A stretch of DNA of 43,820 nt. Origin: Armatimonadota bacterium. GTDB lineage: Bacteria; Armatimonadota; Hebobacteria; GCA-020354555; CP070648. This document shows, piece by piece, positions 34,103 through 42,763 of the stretch. Under the pieces are notes generated by a model, which ran no database searches, had not been told where the DNA came from, and worked only from the letters and a program-made list of their open reading frames with translations. The DNA is taken from positions 1,059,154 to 1,102,973 of the forward strand of contig CP070648.1 of assembly GCA_020354555.1 (NCBI GenBank), read 5' to 3'. The position numbers were made by a program, and so were the translations under genes. Each line of letters starts with the position of its first letter. The stretch's first letter is position 1.

Positions 34103-35449
34103 GTGGCAGGCACCTCCGGCGTCAGCCATATCGCCCCCGACCTTGCCGAGCGCCCTACCGAGCCGGCCGCGGCGTACCCGCACACCCGCTGGAACTTCAC
34201 CGTCATCGTCACTGATGCCAGCGCGTTCATGACGGGCCTCGCCTTCGCCAGCCCGATGATCGTCATCCCCTTGCTCGTGGAGCGCCTTACTGGCTCGACC
34301 GTGCTCGTCGGCCTCGTCATCGCGCTCCAAATGGCAGGGTGGGTGCTGCCACAGCTTCCGGTCGCCAGCGCGGTAGAGCATCGGCCGCGCAAGAAGCCGT
34401 TCATGCTGAAGGTGTGTTTGCTGGGACGACTGCCCGTTGTGCTCATCCCGTTCGCGCTCGTGGTACTCGCGGGCCGCCCACACCTCGTGCTCGCGGTTCT
34501 TCTCGCCGTGCACTTCCTGTTCTTCCTGAGCGACGGCATGACGGGGGTGCCGTGGACCGATATCGGTGCCAAAACCATCCCCCCACGCCTGCGCGGGCGC
34601 TTCTTCGGGACAATGCAGCTCGTTGCTGGCACTCTTTCCGTGCTCGCCGGCGTCGCGGTGCGCCGCATCCTCGATGACCCGCGGCTGCCGTATCCCAGAG
34701 ATTATGCGCTGCTGTTCACCATCCAGTTCGCCCTGATCATGGTGTCGTGGGTATTCCTGGCGCTGATCCGGGAGCCGGTGCGGCCGGTACGCGCCGAGCG
34801 CCGCGGCCTGCGGCGGATGCTGCGCGATGCGCCGGGGCTGCTCGCCGGCAATCCGCAATTCCTGCGGCTCATCATGGTCATGGCGCTCGTCGGCGTCGGC
34901 TCCCTGGCGGTACCGTTCTATGCGGTCTACGCAACTGAGAAGCTCGGGGTGGCGGAGGCGATGGCGGGGTTCTTCATATCAGCGCAGATGGCGGGCGGCA
35001 TCGTTTCCAGCATGGTGTGGGGACTGCTGTCGGATCGGCGCGGCAGCAAGCGGGTCGTCCAGGGCACTACGATCTGCAGTCTCGGCACGCCTCTCGTCGC
35101 CCTGCTCGTGCCGCTCGTACTGGCGCGGCACACTCCGGGCGCGCTGGCCTACGGCTACGCCCTGACCTTCTTCCTGCTCGGCGCGACATTCAACGGAACG
35201 TGGATCGGGCCGACGAACTTCGTGCTCGAACTCGTGGGGGACGAAGAACGGCCGTCGTACGTCGCGCTGCTCTACGCCATGAGCGCGCCGCTCGTGCTGC
35301 TTCCGATCATCGGGGGCTGGCTGATTCGGGTGACGTCCTACCAGGTCGTCTTCGTCATCGCCGCTCTGTGCGGAGCCATCGCGGTCGGCGCGACCGCGTG
35401 GCTGCGCGAACCGCGGGATGCGGCACGCCGCGAGACCTCCGCCGCTTGA
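34103..35449 (+). CDS. Major facilitator superfamily transporter
   Basis: 448 residues, about 12 membrane helices in two halves. The first begins FTVIVTDASAFMTGLAFASP; the second begins LIMVMALVGVGSLAVPFYAVY. A cytoplasmic middle loop RPVRAERRGLRRMLRDAPG divides them. A WTDIGAKTIPPRLRGRFFG segment after helix 4 and GLLSDRRGSKRVV in the second half are the MFS D-R/K-rich loops. GTG 34103 is six bases from the moaA stop, so it is probably in the same operon, though substrate (molybdate, formate or something unrelated) cannot be read from sequence. The end lies only nine bases from the converging tilS stop. Confidence 0.85.
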   Translation: MAGTSGVSHIAPDLAERPTEPAAAYPHTRWNFTVIVTDASAFMTGLAFASPMIVIPLLVERLTGSTVLVGLVIALQMAGWVLPQLPVASAVEHRPRKKPFMLKVCLLGRLPVVLIPFALVVLAGRPHLVLAVLLAVHFLFFLSDGMTGVPWTDIGAKTIPPRLRGRFFGTMQLVAGTLSVLAGVAVRRILDDPRLPYPRDYALLFTIQFALIMVSWVFLALIREPVRPVRAERRGLRRMLRDAPGLLAGNPQFLRLIMVMALVGVGSLAVPFYAVYATEKLGVAEAMAGFFISAQMAGGIVSSMVWGLLSDRRGSKRVVQGTTICSLGTPLVALLVPLVLARHTPGALAYGYALTFFLLGATFNGTWIGPTNFVLELVGDEERPSYVALLYAMSAPLVLLPIIGGWLIRVTSYQVVFVIAALCGAIAVGATAWLREPRDAARRETSAA

Positions 35450-35458
35450 CCATGCGGC

Positions 35459-36886
35459 TCAGGCCTGAATCGAGTTCCCCGCGCGTGCCGACTCTCGGCG
35501 CGAGAGTCTGACCTGCAGTCGCAGCACCGTCTCCGTCGCGTCAGTCACCTTGAAACGGTCGTCAATCCGCCAGCCGACGACCCAGGCGATGTCGCCCCCG
35601 GCGGTGACCAGGGGCAATCGCTCGCGCTCGCTCTGCGGAACTTTCTCGTTGACGAAGAAATCGTGCAGCTTCATGGAGCCGTCCATGCCGAGCGGGACGA
35701 AGCGATCTCCCTTGCGCCACGTGCGCAGCATCAAGGGCTGGGGCGTATTCGCATGATCGAGCTGCGCCGCGCTCGGCGGCTCGTCTGCCGCCGGAGCCGT
35801 TTCCCCTCGCGGGACGATTTCGGCGGTCATGGTGATCCCCAGCGGCGCGACGTCCGTCGCGCCCGGCACCGCCAGCACGAATTCGCCCACGGGTTCGGCC
35901 GCTTCGGGTTCGCCGATGCGCAGAGTCAGCTTGCCGTACCCGCGCTCGATCGTCAGATTACGGGGCAGATGTACCCGGCCACCGGTTTTGCCGTCGTTCA
36001 CCAGCCGCAGCGCCGCCTCGACGTGATTGTGCCCCAAGTCCGTCGTATCCCCAAGCAGCAGGCGCATCGCCTCGCGCAGGACGCGCCGCTGAACCGGAAC
36101 GGCGGCACGCGAAACCGAGGCGAGCCGGACCGCGACGGCGTTGGCCTCGCGTTCGACGACGCCGCGCTCGAGAATCGCCGCGCCCTGCTCGCGGAGCCAG
36201 GCGGCTTCCTCCGCCGCAAGCTCCGACAGACGCAAGATGGCCCCCTTGACGCCGGGCTGGAAGTCCTCCAGCGCCGGGAGCAGCGTCGATCGAATCCGGT
36301 TGCGGAAGAAGGATGGGTCGCGGTTGGACAGGTCGTCGCGGCACGGCAGTTCGCGCTCGGCGATGTAGTCCTCGATCTGCAGGCGCGTCACGTCAAACAG
36401 GGGGCGGATGAAAGGGTCGGCCTTCGGCCGTATGCCTGCCAAACCGTCCACGCCGGTGCCGCGCAGAATGCGCATGAGGACGGTCTCGACGCGATCGTCC
36501 GCGTGATGGCCGAGCGCGATCCGCTGAGCTTGAGCCGATTCCGCGGCGCGCAGCAGAAACTCGCGCCGCGCGTTGCGCGCCGCGAGTTCAAGCGAGGACT
36601 TGTCCTCGGCGGCCAGGGCGCGCACGTCGGCGGATTCCACGGTGACCGACAGCCCCATCTCCTCCGCCAGCTCGCGGACGAAATCGGCTTCCTCCTCCGC
36701 CTCGGCCCGGAGCATGTGGTTGAGGTGCGCAACGTGCAGTGTGAGTTGGTATTCCGCCCGCAGCTGGCTCAATAGGTCGAGCAGCGCCACGGAATCCGGC
36801 CCGCCCGAGACCGCGACGAGTACACGGTCTCCGCGCTCGACCATGTGGTGGTCATCTATGGTCTTCCTGACGACGTCCAAGAGCAT
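35459..36886 (-). CDS. tilS: tRNA(Ile)-lysidine synthetase
   Basis: 475 residues. TilS adds lysine to C34 of the tRNA-Ile with anticodon CAU so that it reads AUA; an essential enzyme. The PP-loop ATP site is VLVAVSGGPDSVALL (SGGPDS 27-32). NHMLRAEAEEEADFVRELA and LGHHADDRVETVLMRILRGTG (the HxADDxxET motif) follow. FIRPLFDVTR and FFRNRIRSTLLPAL complete the N-terminal domain. C-terminal TilS domains run from about 385, with RTWRKGDRFVPLGMDGSMKLHDFFVNEKVP. ATG 36886 has a GGGGA some 8 bases upstream. Ends convergent with the MFS gene. Confidence 0.95.
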   Translation of the reverse strand: MLLDVVRKTIDDHHMVERGDRVLVAVSGGPDSVALLDLLSQLRAEYQLTLHVAHLNHMLRAEAEEEADFVRELAEEMGLSVTVESADVRALAAEDKSSLELAARNARREFLLRAAESAQAQRIALGHHADDRVETVLMRILRGTGVDGLAGIRPKADPFIRPLFDVTRLQIEDYIAERELPCRDDLSNRDPSFFRNRIRSTLLPALEDFQPGVKGAILRLSELAAEEAAWLREQGAAILERGVVEREANAVAVRLASVSRAAVPVQRRVLREAMRLLLGDTTDLGHNHVEAALRLVNDGKTGGRVHLPRNLTIERGYGKLTLRIGEPEAAEPVGEFVLAVPGATDVAPLGITMTAEIVPRGETAPAADEPPSAAQLDHANTPQPLMLRTWRKGDRFVPLGMDGSMKLHDFFVNEKVPQSERERLPLVTAGGDIAWVVGWRIDDRFKVTDATETVLRLQVRLSRRESARAGNSIQA

Positions 36887-36926
36887 CCTGCGGTCCCCTT
36901 GGCGGCCTTGGATGGAGCCGCGCGGT

Positions 36927-38114
36927 CTATCCGAGCAGACGCTCTATGAGGTGATGACCTTCCTCCACGAGTACGCCGCTGTCGGTGGCGAGGGCCTCGG
37001 TAAACCGATCCGCCGAGTCCGGGGCGATGCCCGTGCCCGCGAGCAGGAACGGCACCGGGTCTTTGCTGTGCGTCCGTACGGCGATGGGCGTCGCGTGGTC
37101 CGGGACAATGAGGACGCGGGACTCCTTGAAGCGCCCGAGCGCGGCGGCAACCTGCCCGACGACTTCGCGATCGAACTGCTCCAGCGCCCAGACCTTCTTC
37201 TCGACGTCGCCCTGGTGGCTGGCTTCGTCTGATGCCTCGACGTGGACCAGCACGAAACCGTAGCGCTCGAGAGCTGCAACTGCCGCGCGCCCCTTGGCGT
37301 CGAAGTCGGTGTCGAGGTTACCGGTGGCGCCCGGGATTTCAGGGGCGCTCAGACCGGCCGCCTTGGCGATGCCGCGCACCAGATCCACCGCGGCCACCGC
37401 GAAACCAGGCACGCCCCAGCGCAGCGCGAAGGCCGGCAGGCGCATCAGCCGCCCTTGCCCCCACGGCCAGATCATGTTCGCGGGGTGCTTGCCCGCATCG
37501 CGCAAGCGCTGGTTGACCTCCAACCCGTTCAGCAGCTCGTGCGAGTCGTGAATCAACTGGATCAGCCGTTCCGCGCCGTCGCCTTCGGGCAGGTGCTTCT
37601 CGATGGGCTGGCCCATGATGTCGTGGGGCGGCGTCATGTGCGCATCGGCGGGGCCGTCGCGCCACACCAGCAGATGGCGATAGCTGATCCCCGGAAAGAA
37701 GCAGAGCTCCGGGGTGCCCAGCTCGTCCGACACCGTCTCCATGAGCTGGTGTGCGAGCGGCGTCTCGATTTCGCCCGCGCTGTAGTCCAGCATCGTCATG
37801 TCGTCGCCGCACGTCACCAAGTTGCAGCGAAACGCGACATCCGCCGGCCCCAGGTCCACACCCATGCTCACGGCCTCAAGCGGGCCCCGCCCGGTGTAGT
37901 AGCGGCGCGGATCGTAGCCGAGCAGCGACAAACAGGCAACATCGCTTCCCGGCACGTCAATCTCGGGCGGCACGGTTCGCACCAGCCCAACCTGGCCCTG
38001 CGCCGCGAGCGCGTCCATCTCCGGCATTTCCGCCGCTGCCAGGGGCGTGCGCCCATCGAGTTCATCGCGCGGCTCGTCCGCCGCGCCGTCAGGAATGAGG
38101 AGAACGTATCTCAT
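36927..38114 (-). CDS. apgM: ApgM-family phosphomutase; candidate non-canonical homoserine kinase
   Basis: 395 residues of the archaeal-type 2,3-bisphosphoglycerate-independent phosphoglycerate mutase family (alkaline phosphatase superfamily, cytoplasmic). Metal and catalytic residues: IPDGAADEP (D9), catalytic Ser in PGSDVACLSLLGYDP (S57), VHVEASDEASHQGD and VPDHATPIAVRTHSKDPVP. A subgroup of this family is proposed to act as homoserine kinase in bacteria that lack ThrB (TIGR02535). The start MRYVLLIPDGAADEP and the YYTGRGPLEAVSMGVDLGPADVAFRCNLV block are what I associate with that subgroup. Hom and thrC lie just upstream on the same strand with only purC and a gap between, and no thrB is visible. 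Either role is possible; homoserine kinase is my inference. ATG 38114 lacks a clear ribosome-binding site. Confidence 0.85.
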   Translation of the reverse strand: MRYVLLIPDGAADEPRDELDGRTPLAAAEMPEMDALAAQGQVGLVRTVPPEIDVPGSDVACLSLLGYDPRRYYTGRGPLEAVSMGVDLGPADVAFRCNLVTCGDDMTMLDYSAGEIETPLAHQLMETVSDELGTPELCFFPGISYRHLLVWRDGPADAHMTPPHDIMGQPIEKHLPEGDGAERLIQLIHDSHELLNGLEVNQRLRDAGKHPANMIWPWGQGRLMRLPAFALRWGVPGFAVAAVDLVRGIAKAAGLSAPEIPGATGNLDTDFDAKGRAAVAALERYGFVLVHVEASDEASHQGDVEKKVWALEQFDREVVGQVAAALGRFKESRVLIVPDHATPIAVRTHSKDPVPFLLAGTGIAPDSADRFTEALATDSGVLVEEGHHLIERLLG

Positions 38115-38528
38115 GTGATGATGTCTCTGGCGGCCCTGCGTGACACACCGATGCCGCCGGCGTGCCGCCTTCCGGCGAAAGCAGGTCCGTTACCCCCTTT
38201 CTAGACGATTGAAGGCACGGAGTGAGCGAGATCAGGAACGACTCCTTGAGATTGGAGAGAAAGCCGGCATGGCACGACCTCTCGCTCTGCGCCCACGCCC
38301 TGGAGCGGCCCAGTTCCTTGCGACGTCGGACCGTTCCATCGTGGCTTACCCAATCTCGGCGGCCGATCATGTCCATCCACACGGCCAAGGCTGAAATGCC
38401 GGGCTTGCGTCGCAAAAGCAACCGGCGTCAGCATGGGGACACTCCCCCCCTTTGAGCGTACATACGAGGCACGCCACCGCGGCACGCCCTGTTGCGTCCA
38501 TGCGTTCGCGGCTCTGAATGAAGTCCCC
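38115..38528 (-). other. Spacer between purC and the ApgM-like gene
   Basis: About 410 bases without a supported gene. Overlapping short frames exist on both strands, but none has a ribosome-binding site or recognisable domain. It contains a CGCCGG/CCGGCG inverted pair (38148-38171) and a GGGGACACTCCCCC stretch (38435-38448). The latter resembles the GTCCCC repeats near 43128. I suspect remnants of small repeat elements. No clear promoter for the ApgM gene was found. Confidence 0.5.
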
Positions 38529-39437
38529 TCAGCTCACGTCAAGTGCCTCGCCGACCAAGCGGCGATAGGCCTCAAGATACTTCTCGCGCGTGCGGGCGAC
38601 GACCTCCGGCGGCAGCTCAGGGGCCGGCGGCTCCTTGTCCCACTTGACCGTCTCAAGGTAGTCCCGCACGTACTGTTTGTCGAAACTGTCCTGACCGACG
38701 CCGGGACGATAGCCCTGCACGTCCCAGAAGCGAGAGGAGTCCGGCGTCAGCACTTCGTCAATCAGCACGATCTCACCGCCGCTCGCGACGCCGAACTCGA
38801 ACTTGGTGTCGGCCACTATAATGCCGCGCTCGCGCGCATAATCGGCGGCGAACCGGTAAATCGCAACACTGCGGTCGCGCAGTTCGCGGAACGCATCCTC
38901 GCCGACGATGTCAGCGGCCTGTGACGCCGTGATGTTCTCGTCGTGGCCGGACTGTGCCTTCGTGGTCGGCGTGAATATCGGCTCCGGGAGCTGCTGCGAC
39001 TCCTGAAGCCCCGCGGCGAGGGCTATGCCGCAGATGCTCCCTTTCTCCCGATACTCCTTCCACCCCGCGCTGCCGAGCACTGCGTACCCGCGCACGACGC
39101 ACTCGACGGGCAGCACGCTCGTCTTCCTGACGAGCATGCTGCGCCCCGCCAGTTGGTCGCGGCAACTGGGCAGCGGGTCGGGATACCGCGCGACGTCCGT
39201 CTCCAGGACGTGGTGAGGAGTGATGTCGCCGAGCTTGTGACACCAGAACAGCGACAGGCCGGTCAGCACCCTACCCTTGTCGGGAATGCCGTTGGGCATG
39301 ACGACGTCGAACGCGGATATCCGGTCGGTGGCGACGATCAGCAGGTGCTCGCCTAGATCGTAGATGTCGCGCACCTTGCCGCGGTTGAATAGCGGCACCT
39401 CGGGCAGGTTGGTGTGCAGCAGGGCTTGATTCCCCAT
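38529..39437 (-). CDS. purC: SAICAR synthetase (purine biosynthesis)
   Basis: 302 residues. PurC joins CAIR with aspartate using ATP, step 7 or 8 of purine synthesis. The ATP-binding start LFNRGKVRDIYDLGEHLLIVATDRISAFDVVM is textbook, followed by VECVVRGYAVLGSAGWKEY, TPTTKAQSGHDENIT, ADTKFEFG and LIDEVLTPDSSRFWD. About 300 residues suggests the longer PurC form also seen in yeast and several bacterial phyla. ATG 39437 is only three bases from the thrC stop, so it is co-transcribed with hom-thrC. Confidence 0.97.
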   Translation of the reverse strand: MGNQALLHTNLPEVPLFNRGKVRDIYDLGEHLLIVATDRISAFDVVMPNGIPDKGRVLTGLSLFWCHKLGDITPHHVLETDVARYPDPLPSCRDQLAGRSMLVRKTSVLPVECVVRGYAVLGSAGWKEYREKGSICGIALAAGLQESQQLPEPIFTPTTKAQSGHDENITASQAADIVGEDAFRELRDRSVAIYRFAADYARERGIIVADTKFEFGVASGGEIVLIDEVLTPDSSRFWDVQGYRPGVGQDSFDKQYVRDYLETVKWDKEPPAPELPPEVVARTREKYLEAYRRLVGEALDVS

Positions 39438-39440
39438 GGT

Positions 39441-40529
39441 CTACGCTACCTGTGTAGGCTCCTGCGTCAGTTGCAGAGCGTCCGCGACGGCCTCGGTGTG
39501 CGCCGGCATCCTCAGCGGCTCCTCGGCGACCGCGATCGCTCGGTCCGGATCCTTCAGCCCGTGCCCCGTGAGCACGCATACCACCCGCGCGTCGGCTGCG
39601 GCGCCGTCGAAATACCCGCTCGCCGCGAGCTTCCGCACCCCGGCGACCGAAGCCGCGGACGCCGGCTCGACGAACAGCCCCTCCAGGTTGGCCAGCATCC
39701 GATAAGCCAGGATGATTTCGTCGTCGCTCACCGTGTCGATCACTCCGCCGGACTCGTCGCGGGCAGCCTCGGCCTGCTGCCAACTCGCCGGGTTGCCGAT
39801 CCGGATCGCGGTTGCAATCGTCTCCGGCCGCTCGATCGGATGCCCGCACACGATGGGCGCCGCTCCCTCCGCCTGGAAACCGAGCATCTTCGGCACGCGC
39901 GGCACCCTGCCGAGCGCTTGGTATTCCTTATACCCCTTCCAGTACGCGGTAATGTTCCCTGCGTTGCCCACCGGCAATGCATGGTATTCCGGCGCGTCGC
40001 CGAGGGTATCGCATATCTCGTAGGCCCCGGTCTTCTGCCCCTCGATGCGATTGGGATTCAGCGAGTTGACCAATGTGATCGGGTAGCGCTCGGTGATTTC
40101 CCGCACCACCCGCAGGCATTCGTCGAAGTTGCCCTTCAGCTCCATCACCTGCGCGCCCTGGATCATGCTCTGCGCCAGCTTGCCCATCGCGATGTGACCC
40201 TCCGGGATCACCACGGCGCAGCGCATCCCGGCGCGCGCGGCGTAGGCCGCCGCGCTCGCCGCGGTGTTGCCGGTCGAAGCGCAGATCACCGCCTGCGAGC
40301 CCTCTTCCACCGCCTTGGAAATCGCGACCGTCATGCCCCGATCCTTGAACGACCCGGTGGGGTTGAGGCCCTCGTACTTGAGATAGAGCCGCAGCGGCAG
40401 GCCGATCCCCTCCGCCAGCCGCGGAGCCTCGATGAGCGGGGTATCGCCTTCCAGCAGCGTCACCACCGGCGTCGCATCCGTGACCGGAAGCAAATCCCGA
40501 TAGCGCTCGATTACCCCGCGGTAGGACAT
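39441..40529 (-). CDS. thrC: Threonine synthase
   Basis: 362 residues. ThrC turns O-phosphohomoserine into threonine with PLP, so a homoserine kinase must exist in this organism. LEGDTPLIEAPRL, then LKYEGLNPTGSFKDRGM (PLP-binding Lys at about 62), the phosphate-binding ASTGNTAASAAAYAAR, LPVGNAGNITAYWKGYKEY and a C-terminal VCVLTGHGLKDP, all family signatures of the short ThrC type. ATG 40529 lies three bases after the hom stop, and purC starts three bases after this stop. Confidence 0.97.
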   Translation of the reverse strand: MSYRGVIERYRDLLPVTDATPVVTLLEGDTPLIEAPRLAEGIGLPLRLYLKYEGLNPTGSFKDRGMTVAISKAVEEGSQAVICASTGNTAASAAAYAARAGMRCAVVIPEGHIAMGKLAQSMIQGAQVMELKGNFDECLRVVREITERYPITLVNSLNPNRIEGQKTGAYEICDTLGDAPEYHALPVGNAGNITAYWKGYKEYQALGRVPRVPKMLGFQAEGAAPIVCGHPIERPETIATAIRIGNPASWQQAEAARDESGGVIDTVSDDEIILAYRMLANLEGLFVEPASAASVAGVRKLAASGYFDGAAADARVVCVLTGHGLKDPDRAIAVAEEPLRMPAHTEAVADALQLTQEPTQVA

Positions 40530-40532
40530 GCG

Positions 40533-41825
40533 CTATCCTTCCTCCACGCGCACCCAGTTTGACACCTCGGCGACCTCGGGCAGAGCGGCGATACGTTCCA
40601 GCGACTGACGCACAGACCGTTCGACCGATTCGTGCGTCACCCACACGATCTCCGCCCCTTCGCCGCTCGCCGCTTTCTGCACCACCGACGCGAGGCTCAC
40701 GCCCTCCTCGCCGAACACAGCCGCGATCTTGGCCAGGACGCCCGGGCGATCCAGGACCTGCATGCGGACGTAGTGCTTGGCGCGGACCTCGTCCATGGCC
40801 GTGATCGGCCGCGCCTCGAAGCACGTGCACGGCACGCGCCCCGTCGCGCCCGCGTTCAGGTTGCGCGCGATCTCGATGATGTCGCCGACAACCGCGGAGC
40901 CGGTCGGCCCTGCCCCGGCCCCCCGTCCGTAGAACATGAGTCTGCCCACCGCGCTGCCCTCGACGAAGATCGCGTTGAAGACGTCGCCTACCGCTGCCAA
41001 TGGATGGGTTTGCGGCAGGAAGGCAGGATGCACCCGCAGCTCCACCGAGTCGCCGCGGTCGCGTCCGATGGCGAGGAGCTTGATGACGTACCCCAATTCG
41101 TGTGCATAGACCATGTCGGCGGGCGCGATGCGCGAGATGCCCTCGCGATAGATGTTGTCCACCGTTGCGCGGCTGTTGAAGGCGATGGAGGCGAGAATGG
41201 CGAGCTTGTTGGCGGCATCATTGCCCTCGATATCATCCGTCGGGTCGGGCTCCGCATAGCCGTTTTCCTGCGCCTGGGCGAGGGCCTGCTCGAAGTCCTG
41301 GCCCGCCGTCGCCATTTGCGTCAGGATGTAGTTCGTCGTGCCGTTGACGATGCCGATGACGCTGCGGATGCGGTTGGCCGCCAGGGATTGCTTGAGCGGC
41401 TGGATAATCGGGATACCGCCTCCGACCGCGCCCTCGAAGTAGATGTCCAGGCGGCGGCGGTCGGCTTCCTCGAGGATCTCGCGCCCGTGCTTGGCGATCA
41501 GTTCCTTGTTGGAGGTAACGACGCACTTGCCTGCGCGCAGCGCCGAGAGGATGAAGTCGAGCGCGGGGTCGGTGCCGCCGATGGTCTCGACGATGATGTC
41601 AATCGCGGGGTCTTCGATGATCGCGTGCGCGTCGGACGAGCGTTTGTCCCGAGGCACGTCAACCGGCCGCGGCCGCTCCCAGTCAATGTCGGCCACGCGG
41701 GTGACCTCCAGTGGCGAGCCGACCTTAAGGGCGATGGCGTCGGCGTTCGCCTCCAGCACCTGGTAGGCGCCGGCGCCCACGTTGCCGAATCCGAGAATGC
41801 CGATCCTGATCACGTCTCGGGCCAT
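40533..41825 (-). CDS. hom: Homoserine dehydrogenase with C-terminal ACT domain
   Basis: 430 residues. Reduces aspartate semialdehyde to homoserine with NAD(P)H, the branch point to threonine and methionine. The Rossmann start IRIGILGFGNVGAGAY, then VVTSNKELIAKHGREI, EGAVGGGIPIIQPLKQSLAANRI, GIVNGTTNYILTQM and the catalytic-site YAEPDPTDDIEGNDAANKLA are all present. An ACT domain (about 353-430, YVRMQVLDRPGVLAKIAAVF) should give threonine feedback inhibition. Ten bases separate it from accB upstream, and thrC follows after three bases. Start ATG 41825. Confidence 0.97.
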   Translation of the reverse strand: MARDVIRIGILGFGNVGAGAYQVLEANADAIALKVGSPLEVTRVADIDWERPRPVDVPRDKRSSDAHAIIEDPAIDIIVETIGGTDPALDFILSALRAGKCVVTSNKELIAKHGREILEEADRRRLDIYFEGAVGGGIPIIQPLKQSLAANRIRSVIGIVNGTTNYILTQMATAGQDFEQALAQAQENGYAEPDPTDDIEGNDAANKLAILASIAFNSRATVDNIYREGISRIAPADMVYAHELGYVIKLLAIGRDRGDSVELRVHPAFLPQTHPLAAVGDVFNAIFVEGSAVGRLMFYGRGAGAGPTGSAVVGDIIEIARNLNAGATGRVPCTCFEARPITAMDEVRAKHYVRMQVLDRPGVLAKIAAVFGEEGVSLASVVQKAASGEGAEIVWVTHESVERSVRQSLERIAALPEVAEVSNWVRVEEG

Positions 41826-41835
41826 CGCCTGCGCC

Positions 41836-42267
41836 TCACTCAGCGGGCTCGACGATCATCAACACTTGCTCCGCCTCGACCAGTTCACCGTTCCCGACGG
41901 GGATAGCGACCACACGCCCTTCGACTTCGCTGTTGATCTCGTTGAAGACCTTCATCGCCTCGATCAGCCCGATGCTCTGACCCGGCTCGATCCAGTCGCC
42001 GACCTCGACGTAGGACGGCGCGTCGGGTGCGGGCGCGCGATAGAAGACGCCAACCAAGGGAGCGCGGATCTCCACCACACGGTCGCGGGGGGGTACGACC
42101 GCCTTCGCCTCGCGCCTCGCGCCTCTAGGCGGAACGCCGCGGCGCACGCGCACTGCACCATCGGCGCTCTCCACGCGCAATTCGGACAGGCGATGCTCCG
42201 ACGCCAGCCTGACGAGCGCGCGAAGCTGTTCGAGTATTTCCTCGTCCAACGCTACTCTGCGCAGCAA
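41836..42267 (-). CDS. accB: Biotin carboxyl carrier protein of acetyl-CoA carboxylase
   Basis: 143 residues from TTG 42267. AccB carries biotin between biotin carboxylase and carboxyltransferase at the start of fatty-acid synthesis. The N-terminal helix LDEEILEQLRALVRLASEH and RVESADGAVRVRRG lead to a basic linker. Then comes the biotinyl fold: EIRAPLVGVFYRAPAPD (with the thumb region), SYVEVGDWIEPGQSIG and the biotinylation motif EAMKVFNEI (Lys at about 106). The usual neighbour accC is missing here. The start is doubtful: no ribosome-binding site is seen before TTG 42267, and TTG 42249 is an alternative. Ten bases before hom on the same strand. Confidence 0.9.
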   Translation of the reverse strand: MLRRVALDEEILEQLRALVRLASEHRLSELRVESADGAVRVRRGVPPRGARREAKAVVPPRDRVVEIRAPLVGVFYRAPAPDAPSYVEVGDWIEPGQSIGLIEAMKVFNEINSEVEGRVVAIPVGNGELVEAEQVLMIVEPAE

Positions 42268-42502
42268 GTTTCGATGGGAAGACCGGACGTCGCCGGCGCC
42301 GAATCCCGCTGCGAGCCCTGCCTTCCGCAGCGCCGCTCGGACCTCGCTCGCGGGCCCTCTCCTGGCGCCCCTGCGGCCGGAGCGGCAACCGGACGATGAG
42401 GTGCGCGCGGCAACTTACGGACCGGCGCAGGGTGCTCCTCGCCGGCGCGCCGGCACTGCGTGGCCTGACGGCCGCACGGCGCATGTCGACGACGGAATCA
42501 CG

Positions 42503-42700
42503 TCAATACGAGGCCCGAGAGGCTGCCTTCAGGCGCTTCTTGCGAGCGCGCTTCTCGCGGGCCCGCTTTGCCTCCTCTGCGTTGCGACGGCGGTCGTGCG
42601 CTTCTCTGTCGACCGCTTGTTCGATTTCCCGCTCGAAGCTGCGGAACTTATGCAGGTCGCAACTCGCCTTGAGCTTATCCAGATCTAGCGTCGTCGGCAA
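42503..42700 (-). CDS. Small, highly charged protein at the head of the accB-hom-thrC-purC operon
   Basis: 65 residues from TTG 42700, with AAGGAG at an ideal 8-base spacing, and directly downstream of a consensus promoter. The sequence begins MPTTLDLDKLKASCDLHKF. After FEREIEQAVDREAHDRRRN comes a long Arg/Lys/Glu/Ala helix (about 34-60) that looks like a single alpha-helix or RNA-binding arm. One Cys, no membrane segment, no family I recognise. The strong translation signals and promoter argue it is real. A 235-base gap without features separates it from accB. Confidence 0.65.
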   Translation of the reverse strand: MPTTLDLDKLKASCDLHKFRSFEREIEQAVDREAHDRRRNAEEAKRAREKRARKKRLKAASRASY

Positions 42701-42728
42701 GATGATGGCTCCTTGGCTCTAGGAATAA

Positions 42729-42750
42729 GAGCACGGCCAACGCCGTGCTC
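42729..42750 (-). promoter_or_regulatory. 5' leader hairpin of the small-protein operon
   Basis: GAGCACGGC (42729-42737) and GCCGTGCTC (42742-42750) pair perfectly over nine bases with loop CAAC. The transcript from the promoter at 42764-42793 would begin near 42757, so this hairpin forms right at the 5' end, ahead of the AAGGAG site. It may protect the mRNA or regulate its start. Confidence 0.65.
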
Positions 42751-42763
42751 CATCACCGCTGCG

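Noticed and set aside
38089-38485. Two minus-strand frames of 94 and 110 residues between purC and the ApgM-like gene
   Set aside because: They overlap each other in different frames, lack ribosome-binding sites and show no domain; this is probably repeat-derived spacer.
39414-41906. Long plus-strand frames opposite thrC and hom
   Set aside because: Shadows of two well-identified enzymes on the minus strand.
42125-42484. 119-residue minus-strand frame overlapping accB
   Set aside because: Out of frame with the clear biotinyl domain and made almost entirely of Arg, Ala, Ser and Gly; no start signal.
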